Shown: positions 25,523-30,877 of the stretch, in pieces
Layout of the letters: every line of letters begins with the position of its first letter
Numbering within the stretch: the first letter of the stretch is position 1
Source: Bacteroidales bacterium
Lineage (GTDB): Bacteria; Bacteroidota; Bacteroidia; Bacteroidales; Bacteroidaceae
Assembly: GCA_004552155.1 (NCBI GenBank)
Contig: SFPF01000055.1
Coordinates: 1-30,877, forward strand
DNA length: 30,877 bases
Reading direction: 5' to 3'
Program-made: the position numbers and the translations under genes
The notes under the pieces: model-generated
Told to the model about the DNA's origin: nothing
The model's database searches: none
The model's input: the letters and a program-made list of their open reading frames with translations, nothing else

Positions 25523-25927
25523 TTACAATGTTGCCGTCCTCCGCTCGCTCACAATCATCACCACCTCGTCTTTCAGCCCGTCGGGCAACTCCACGCCGCG
25601 CAGCGCAAGGGAGCGCACCCAGCCTGCCACCTCTTCGCTGCGCATCGTGTAGAGCACATCGCGGAAAGACTCGGTTTCGGCTTCGCTGTATTGGTCGGCG
25701 GGGCGACCCCGGAAGGCATCTAATTCTTCGTCCTCGTAATATTCTATCTGCCCTTTACTCACTGCCGCCAGCAGGCTTTCTTTCTCGCACACTTCATGCG
25801 CCCCGCAGCAACCCTCGGGTCGCGGCGCGGCTTCGGCAGCCGCCGTTTCAGCGTCTCGCTTGCCCGAGAAACGGAGCACGAGCACAAGGGCGAGGCAAAT
25901 CAGGGAAAGGGCTATTAAAATGTACAT
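25523..25927 (-). CDS. Small conserved membrane protein with CCGxHxxC motif
   Basis: A 134-residue protein of a family I remember in Bacteroidales near aroA and metal ABC permease genes; no function is known to me. An N-terminal membrane helix (MYILIALSLICLALVLVLRF) is followed by an Ala/Pro-rich linker and CCGAHEVCEKESLLAAV at about residues 40-56, where three Cys and one His could bind a metal. The soluble part has EYYEDEELDAFRG and ESFRDVLYTMRSEEVAGWVRS, then a C-terminal DGLKDEVVMIVSERR. It overlaps the aroA stop by 13 bp and precedes the permease gene, so translation is probably coupled. Confidence 0.8.
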   Translation of the reverse strand: MYILIALSLICLALVLVLRFSGKRDAETAAAEAAPRPEGCCGAHEVCEKESLLAAVSKGQIEYYEDEELDAFRGRPADQYSEAETESFRDVLYTMRSEEVAGWVRSLALRGVELPDGLKDEVVMIVSERRTATL

Positions 25928-27129
25928 AAGGGAGAGTTAGAAAATGCAGACAGATGCTGCCAAAAATCCGGGTAAGACTTGCCCACCACCTCGGGCGCGG
26001 CGATACGCAGCCCCGGCAGGAGGAGGGCGCAAGGGGCAAACGCCATGGCCATGCGGTGGTCGGAATAGGTGTCGATAATGATATTCTTGGGTGCAACGGG
26101 CACGGCGTTGCCGTCGTAGGCGAGTGTGTCGTTGCCGATGATTTCAATGCTGCGCCCGAGTTTGAGAAGTTCCGCTTGGAGGGCGGCGAGGCGGTCGGTT
26201 TCCTTGATGCGCAGCGTGCTCAGCCCCGTGAGGCGGAAGGGACGGCGCAGCATGGCACACGCCACGCAGACCGTTTGAGCCAGGTCGGGGCAAGTGGCCA
26301 AATCTGCCACGTAAATGGCGGGGTCGTTGCCCGGCGCAGCGGTTTTCTGCAACAAAAGTCCGTCGGCCTGCCACTCGGCACGCACGCCCAAGGGCTCGAA
26401 CAATTCTTTCACGCGGCTATCGCCTTGCAGGCTGTCCTGCTGCAAGCCTTTGAGCAAAAGGCGGGTGTCCGCATCGGGCGTGAGCGCCGCCATTTCAAAC
26501 CAATACGACGCCGCGCTCCAATCAGCCTCAACGGCAAAGCAGCCCGTCGGGGCGTAAGGCGCGGGGTCGACGGCTATTGTCCGTTCGTCCTCCCACTCCA
26601 CCGCTGCTCCGAAACGGCGCATCAGAGCGCAGGTCATGTCGATATAGGGACGGGAGAGAATGGTGCCGGCCAAATGCAGGCGCAAACCTTTGGCAAAGCG
26701 CGGCGCTACCATCAGCAGGGCCGAAATGAACTGCGAACTCACATCGGCGGGCAGCGTCAATTCGCCGCCCTGCGGCACGCAGCCTTCCACCAAGAGCGGC
26801 GGGCAGCCTTTCCGCTCTAAAAACGTTACGCGTGCGCCCAACGTTTCGAGCGCATCGGTGAGCGGACCTATGGGGCGCTGCTTCATGCGCTCGCTGCCCG
26901 TGAGTAGCGTGCGCCCCGGCTGTGTGGCGTAAAAGGCTGTGGCAAAGCGCATCGCCGTGCCCGCAGCACCCACATCCACCGTGCGCTGTCCGCCGATTTC
27001 ACGGGCAGCCAGTGCCGCCTGCATCGCCTCGGTGTCGTCGCAGACTGCTGTGCGCAGGTCGATTGTGCCGCGCAGCGTCGGGAGAAGGTTGAGCGATAGC
27101 ATGTTCATTAGGGGCGATATCTCCTGCAA
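25915..27129 (-). CDS. aroA: 3-phosphoshikimate 1-carboxyvinyltransferase, N-terminus missing
   Basis: EPSP synthase joins shikimate 3-phosphate and phosphoenolpyruvate in the shikimate pathway. The product has DVGAAGTAMRFATAF near residue 52-66, TGSERMKQRPIGPLTDAL near 77-94, SSQFISALLM near 130, LSTLRIKETDRLAAL and the late DHRMAMAFAP. The N-terminal LPxSKSxSNR segment is absent; it holds the Lys, Ser and Arg that contact both substrates in E. coli (Lys22, Ser23, Arg27). The reading frame begins only at a TTG (27129), or an internal ATG near 27108, and a stop lies just upstream in frame. About 20-25 residues seem lost. Because these residues are catalytic, the gene as written should be inactive. 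It is divergent from leuS. Confidence 0.88.
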   Translation of the reverse strand: MQEISPLMNMLSLNLLPTLRGTIDLRTAVCDDTEAMQAALAAREIGGQRTVDVGAAGTAMRFATAFYATQPGRTLLTGSERMKQRPIGPLTDALETLGARVTFLERKGCPPLLVEGCVPQGGELTLPADVSSQFISALLMVAPRFAKGLRLHLAGTILSRPYIDMTCALMRRFGAAVEWEDERTIAVDPAPYAPTGCFAVEADWSAASYWFEMAALTPDADTRLLLKGLQQDSLQGDSRVKELFEPLGVRAEWQADGLLLQKTAAPGNDPAIYVADLATCPDLAQTVCVACAMLRRPFRLTGLSTLRIKETDRLAALQAELLKLGRSIEIIGNDTLAYDGNAVPVAPKNIIIDTYSDHRMAMAFAPCALLLPGLRIAAPEVVGKSYPDFWQHLSAFSNSPLCTF

Positions 27130-27410
27130 AATTATGATTTAATTCGCACATTTCTTATAAGCAAGCAGCAAAATGCAGCATGGGGCGGTCAGGAGGATAT
27201 GGAAAAAGCGCACGCCGCCGCATCTCAATTCCCGTGCCTCAATGCAAAGGCTTTGGATATTCCTTAAAAGTATTTGTAACTGCGGTGTATCCGTCACCAT
27301 GTGCTTTATTTTCCCTTCCCCGCAATTGTGGGGAAGTAAAGAAAAGGCTGACAAGAACGCCGCTCTGCCTTGAAAAAACGATTATCTGCCTTTCATTTTC
27401 CCGTTTTTTC
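27130..27410. other. aroA-leuS intergenic region
   Basis: No gene is convincing here. A 71-codon minus-strand open frame (27139-27354) has no recognisable features and crosses a hairpin. The clear structure is CTTCCCC/GGGGAAG (27315-27336) around GCAATTGT, without a T-tract. No minus-strand promoter for aroA was found, which fits loss of its 5' end. Confidence 0.5.
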
Positions 27411-27441
27411 TTTGCTTTTCACGCTCCATACATTATCTTTG
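27411..27441 (+). promoter_or_regulatory. Promoter of leuS
   Basis: TTTG (27411-27414) and TATCTTTG (27434-27441) are separated by exactly 19 nt, a full Bacteroidota promoter. The predicted start is near 27448, giving a leader of about 68 nt. Confidence 0.8.
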
Positions 27442-27473
27442 CTCCGAAAAACGAATTATAATATATGATAATA

Positions 27474-27504
27474 GCCGTTTTGAGACTTTGAAACGGCATT
27501 TTTT
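27474..27504 (+). promoter_or_regulatory. Terminator-like hairpin in the leuS leader (possible attenuator)
   Basis: GCCGTTT (27474-27480) and AAACGGC (27491-27497) form a 7-bp stem with a 10-nt loop, followed by ATTTTTTA. It lies between the leuS promoter and the ATG at 27516. The next gene upstream, aroA, runs the other way, so the hairpin cannot be its terminator. It could attenuate leuS. No Leu-rich leader peptide or T-box motif was seen. Confidence 0.55.
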
Positions 27505-27515
27505 ACTTTTGATTT

Positions 27516-29262
27516 ATGGAATATAACCACAAAGACATCGAACGGAAATGGCGCAGCAAATGGGCCGAGGATAAAACCTATCACGTTGAAGAGGATAAGG
27601 CGAAACCTAAATACTACGTGCTGAATATGTTCCCCTACCCCTCTGGCGCAGGACTGCACGTGGGACATCCGCTCGGTTACATCGCTTCTGATATTTACGC
27701 CCGCTATAAACGCTTGAAGGGTTTTAACGTGCTGAACCCGATGGGTTACGATGCCTACGGACTGCCCGCAGCACCCCGCCAAAACCACGGAGCAGAATAT
27801 CGCCCGCTACCGCGAACAACTGGACAAGATTGGCTTTTCGTTCGACTGGGACCGCGAGGTACGCACCTGCGAGCCTGGTTATTATCATTGGACGCAATGG
27901 GCGTTCTGCCAGATGTTCAATTCTTTCTACTGCGCAAAGTGCGGCAAGGCCATGCCGATTAGCCACCTCGTGGAGCGTTTTGAGAAAAAGGGTTCGACGG
28001 GCCTGCATGCCGCCTGCGGCGAAGAACTTTGCTTTTCCGCCGAGGAGTGGAAGGCCATGACCGAGGAAGAGAAGGGCAACGTGCTGATGAACTACCGCAT
28101 CGCCTATCTCGGCGAAACAATGGTGAACTGGTGCCCGCAACTCGGCACGGTGCTCGCCAACGACGAGGTGGTAGACGGCGTTTCGGTGCGCGGCGGTTTC
28201 CCTGTGGTGCAGAAGAAAACGGTGCAATGGTGCCTGCGCGCTGGAGCGACTCTATCAAAGAGACGCAGCGCAACTGGATTGGCCGCTCCGAAGGTGCGGA
28301 AATGCAGTTCCGCATCGACGGCTCCGAAGATACGTTCACTATTTTCACCACCCGCGCCGACACGATTTTCGGCGTGACGTTCATGGTACTCGCCCCCGAG
28401 AGCGAACTCGTGGCACGCATGACCACGGACGCGCAGCGCGCTGAGGTGGAGGCTTATCTCGATGCCACGAAGAAGCGCACGGAGCGCGAGCGCATCGCCG
28501 ACCGCAAGGTGACGGGCGTGTTTACCGGCTCGTATGCCGTAAATCCTTTCACGGGGGAAAAGATTCCCGTGTGGGTGTCGGACTACGTGCTGGCGGGCTA
28601 CGGCACCGGGGCTATCATGGCAGTACCTGCGCACGACTCGCGCGACTATGCCTTTGCCCGCCATTTCAACCTGCCGATCATTCCGCTCATCGAGGGCGCA
28701 GACGTTTCGGAAGAGAGTTTCGACGCGAAAGAAGGCATCGTGATGAACTCGCCGCGCGAGGGTGTAGATGCCGGCGGCTTCTCGCTCAACGGCTTGACCG
28801 TGAAGGAAGCCATTGCCGCCACAAAGCGATATGTCGAAGAAAAGGGTATGGGGCGCGTCAAGGTGAACTACCGCCTGCGCGACGCTATCTTCTCGCGCCA
28901 GCGCTATTGGGGCGAGCCCTTCCCCGTATATTATAAAAACGGCCGCCCACCGAGAGCGGCGAACCGCCCCTTGGCAACGCCACGCGTTGGGCGTGGGACA
29001 CGGTGAGCGAAACGGTGACGGAGAACGCGCGCATCGACAACGTGACGGTATTCCCCCTCGAACTTTCCACGATGCCGGGCTTCGCCGGTTCGTCGGCCTA
29101 TTATCTGCGCTACATGGACCCGCGCAACGGCCAGGCTCTGGTAAGCCCCGAAGCAGCGGAATACTGGAAAAGCGTGGACCTCTACATAGGCGGTTCGGAG
29201 CACGCCACGGGTCACCTCATCTATTCCCGTTTCTGGAACAAGTTTCTCTTCGACCTCGGCAA
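27516..29262 (+). pseudogene. leuS: Leucyl-tRNA synthetase, three internal deletions and foreign 3' end
   Basis: LeuRS charges tRNA-Leu. The N-terminus is typical, with the HIGH-type motif HVGH at residues 48-51 in MFPYPSGAGLHVGHPLGY. The frame changes three times, each where family residues are missing: after YGLPA (about 27767-27773, roughly 26 bp lost), after QWCLR (about 28239-28243, roughly 50 bp) and after VYYKNG (about 28940-28947, roughly 60-70 bp). Between breaks the editing domain is well conserved (TRADTIFGVTFMVLAPE, GYGTGAIMAVPAHDSRDYA), as is ELSTMPGFAGSSAYYLRYM. At FNKFLFDLG-like NKFLFDLG (about 29262) the sequence switches in frame to an unrelated tail. The KMSKS motif and anticodon-binding domain are absent. 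A leuS lacking these cannot be the cell's only working copy. Confidence 0.92.
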
Positions 29263-29530
29263 ACTGCAACCAGTGCATTATGTGGGTGCCACCTTCATGC
29301 ATCTGCCAGGACCAGGCGTATATGTTCCACGAAGCATGCAAGTTGAAGTGTCGGCTGACGGAAAGAATTACGAAAGCATCGGAACATTATGGAACGACAT
29401 CGATGACAAAATTCCAGACTTGCTTTTCAAAACATTCAGCCTCACTTGCAATCGCCAAGCGCGCTATGTGCGGGTGCACGCTGTCAACGGAAAAGAATTC
29501 ATCTTTGTTGATGAAATTATAGTAAACTAA
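29263..29530 (+). pseudogene. 3' fragment of a beta-N-acetylhexosaminidase-type gene
   Basis: From about 29263 the frame reads KLQPVHYVGATFMHLPGPGV, then RSMQVEVSADGKNYESIG, DLLFKTFSL and RYVRVHAVNGKEFIFVDEII, stopping at 29528-29530. I recognise this as the C-terminal beta-sandwich (F5/8 type C-like) that ends GH20 beta-hexosaminidases and related Bacteroidales glycosidases. The catalytic part is absent. Composition is clearly AT-richer than leuS. The fragment is joined in frame to leuS, which must be a recombination or assembly junction and not a real LeuRS end. A terminator follows. Confidence 0.75.
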
Positions 29531-29552
29531 TCATTTAATAAATATCATATAC

Positions 29553-29604
29553 TTGGCTGCGTCGATGGCAATAATATGCTTACGGCGCAGCCAATATTAT
29601 TTTG
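29553..29604 (+). terminator. Terminator after the hexosaminidase fragment
   Basis: TTGGCTGCG (29553-29561) pairs perfectly with CGCAGCCAA (29586-29594), followed by TATTATTTTG. The loop is long (24 nt), so it is moderately convincing. It lies 22 bp after the stop. From here to 29812 I see no gene. Confidence 0.55.
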
Positions 29605-29812
29605 TGTTGTTGAAGGGATGTGAATTACGCAACAACTTAGCGAATATATATGTTGGCATCGATAAGTCATTGGGTATTTTTGTGACAGTTGCTGCAGAAA
29701 CTACAATGGAGTATTTACTCACGTATCGTGCTAAATGCTTATCCCGTTGCCGTTAAGTACAATATCGGCAACCCGATTTAGCTATCACGTCTACATCGCC
29801 GAGTGCGGACAT

Positions 29813-29839
29813 AAAAAGGGACTGCCGGAGGGCAGCCCC
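29813..29839 (-). terminator. Terminator for the type IX secreted protein gene
   Basis: On the minus strand GGGGCTGCC and GGCAGTCCC form a 9-bp stem (one mismatch) with loop CTCC, followed by TTTTT. It lies about 34 bp beyond the stop of the minus-strand gene at 29873. Confidence 0.8.
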
Positions 29840-29872
29840 TATGGTGAGTGAAGAATGTTATTCTTCCAGAAG

Positions 29873-30425
29873 TTATCTAACTGCGAGTTTTGTTACTTGG
29901 TTGCCAACCTTCACGATGTAGAAGCCCGGAGTTACGGCGATTGTCGCGCTTGATGCTTCTATGGCGGTTATGAGTTGACCGTTTGCCGAGTAAACTGCGA
30001 TTGTGGTTTGCTTGTCGGCAGCTACGTTGATGTTGCCGTTTGCGGCAAATATGCGTGCGGTGCCGGCATCTACATCCTCAATCGCTGTTATAGGCTTGTC
30101 GGAGGCTTTCAATGCTACAAATTTCAAAGCATCGCTTTCTTTTGACACAACTCCGGCGAAGTAGTACCATCCGTCAGCGTCCAAATTCATGGTTGCAGCG
30201 TCGTAATTTACAATCATAGTGAGCGGCTCGGTTTCAGTGCCGCTTTTGGTTGCTGGAGTGCTCTCAGCCGACTGCAATACAAGACTGCCTTCCGCTTCGT
30301 TGATTTTTGATGTGCTCACGTAGCCTCTAACCGAGCAATATTCGGCAGGTTGCGGAGCCACAAGCCAAATGTTGCTTACGGCAGCATTATCGGCATGGAT
30401 ATTGAAGTTTTCCACACGATATGTG
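29873..30425 (-). pseudogene. C-terminal fragment of a type IX secreted protein
   Basis: The minus-strand frame ends in a type A sorting domain of the type IX secretion system: IAVYSANGQLITAI, then TPGFYIVKVGNQVTKLAVR, which is cleaved when the protein crosses the outer membrane. Upstream is a short beta-rich stretch (EPLTMIVNYDAATMNLDADG, WYYFAGVV) of unknown function. The fragment is cut near 30425, where the plus strand begins to encode a MacB-type permease end, so the N-terminus and signal peptide are missing. It is AT-richer than the main chromosome. Its export would depend on machinery such as PorW. Confidence 0.72.
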
Positions 30426-30547
30426 TTGATGCCCATCTTGCCTTTGGCGGATTACTCATACTGATTGCCATAGGCTTGCTCGCCGGACTCCTGCCTGCCA
30501 AACGAGCCCTCGCTATAAAACCCATTGAAGCATTAAACGAAGAATAA
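30426..30547 (+). pseudogene. C-terminal end of a MacB/FtsX-type ABC permease
   Basis: The frame reads DAHLAFGGLLILIAIG, LLAGLLPAKRALAIKPIEAL and NEE before TAA at 30545-30547. The last membrane helix followed by GLxPAxRAxxIxPIEAL is the hallmark C-terminus of MacB/LolC-type permeases. Everything before about 30425 is absent, replaced by the type IX secreted fragment on the other strand. It is followed after one base by the adaptor gene, as in macAB-type operons. Confidence 0.75.
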
Positions 30548-30548
30548 T

Positions 30549-30877
30549 ATGAAAAACTGGAAGAAGTGGACGCTGTTGTCCGTAGTACTGATTGCCGTAG
30601 TGGCTGTGTTTGTCTTTCTCTGGTTGCGCTCGCGCCCCGAGCCCGTTTCCTATGAGGTACTGGCGGTGGAGCGCAGGGACTTGCAGCGCACCACACTCGT
30701 TACGGGCAAGGTGGAGCCCCGCGACGAAGTGGCTATCAAGCCGCAGATCTCGGGTATCGTAGCCGAACTGTACAAAGAGGCCGGCGACCAAGTGCGCGTA
30801 GGCGACCCTATCGCGAAAATCAAGGTTATCCCCGACATGGCGCAACTGGCTTCGGCAGAGTCGCGGGTAAGGCTGGC
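30549..30877 (+). CDS. MacA/HlyD-type periplasmic adaptor, 5' part
   Basis: Start of an efflux periplasmic adaptor that links an inner-membrane ABC permease to an outer-membrane channel. The 109 codons present give a membrane anchor (TLLSVVLIAVVAVFVFLWL, residues 8-26), then YEVLAVERRDLQRTTLVTGK, VEPRDEVAIKPQISGIVAEL and the biotinyl-lipoyl-like turn EAGDQVRVGDPIAKIKVIPD, then the start of the coiled-coil hairpin (LASAESRVRL). The gene runs off the window end. The start at 30549 overlaps nothing and lies one base after the permease stop, so the two are coupled. Confidence 0.85.
   Translation, partial: MKNWKKWTLLSVVLIAVVAVFVFLWLRSRPEPVSYEVLAVERRDLQRTTLVTGKVEPRDEVAIKPQISGIVAELYKEAGDQVRVGDPIAKIKVIPDMAQLASAESRVRL

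Noticed and set aside
27139..27354. 71-codon minus-strand open frame upstream of aroA
   Set aside because: No family features, crosses a hairpin, and no promoter or convincing start is visible.
27442..27515. T-box riboswitch before leuS
   Set aside because: The leader is only about 68 nt, too short for stem I and the T-box bulge, and no specifier loop is seen.
27516..29262. Introns, inteins or translational bypassing in leuS
   Set aside because: These would add sequence to the gene; leuS lacks sequence at each break.
29553..29756. 67-codon plus-strand open frame
   Set aside because: It starts inside the terminator after the hexosaminidase fragment and has no recognisable domain.

Overview
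The window reads as chromosome of a fairly GC-rich member of the Bacteroidales (Bacteroidota). Evidence: a PorW/SprE type IX secretion lipoprotein and a type IX C-terminal sorting domain; the linkage nusB-yajC-ybbR-coaE with a DUF5606-type gene downstream; DUF4924; and several promoters of Bacteroidota form (TTTG, 19 nt, TAnnTTTG) ahead of nusB, tRNA-Lys, leuS and an Abi gene. I cannot assign a genus.

Layout. 1-5 kb: DUF4924, rfbD, prfC and hflX on the plus strand, separated by repeat-rich spacers. 5-10.6 kb: three plus-strand transporters (CstA, a MATE exporter, an SLC13/RCK permease), with a strong terminator, an array of four 21-bp-spaced palindromes and an AraC-regulator remnant between the second and third. 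10.7 kb: tRNA-Lys(UUU) and terminator. 10.9-13.3 kb: minus-strand EamA exporter and TrkH. 13.5-17 kb: minus-strand nusB-yajC-ybbR-coaE, then the DUF5606-type gene. 17.2-18.7 kb: an unrecognised small gene and an AT-rich Abi (HEPN) gene, convergent with and overlapping the next unit. 18.7-21.4 kb: minus-strand sialate O-acetylesterase, a conserved hypothetical and a PduO-type adenosyltransferase. 21.4-21.7 kb: a symmetric nested inverted repeat. 21.7-27.1 kb: minus-strand aroA, a small Cys-rich membrane protein, a metal ABC permease and porW. 27.4-29.26 kb: leuS with promoter and attenuator-like leader. 29.26-30.43 kb: an AT-richer block with the 3' end of a beta-hexosaminidase-type gene and the C-terminus of a type IX secreted protein. 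30.43 kb to end: the 3' end of a MacB-type permease and the start of a MacA/HlyD-type adaptor.

Two things dominate. First, many conserved genes are broken by loss of internal sequence: prfC, hflX, the SLC13 permease and leuS (three times) lack family segments and change frame; the MATE gene and DUF4924 carry small frame changes; aroA lacks its N-terminal active-site segment. Flanking sequence stays highly conserved. So many fresh lesions in essential genes point to sequence or assembly error more than to decay. Second, leuS is joined in frame to an unrelated tail at about 29262, and a second gene-to-gene junction lies near 30425, so the last 1.6 kb may not be contiguous with the rest of the chromosome.

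Non-coding DNA is unusually structured: octamer tandem repeats with a 64-bp hairpin module at several loci, three consecutive long hairpins between hflX and cstA, the four-palindrome array, and GGGCG-armed palindromes, one of them inside a reading frame. I found no CRISPR array, insertion sequence, phage or complete new multi-gene system.
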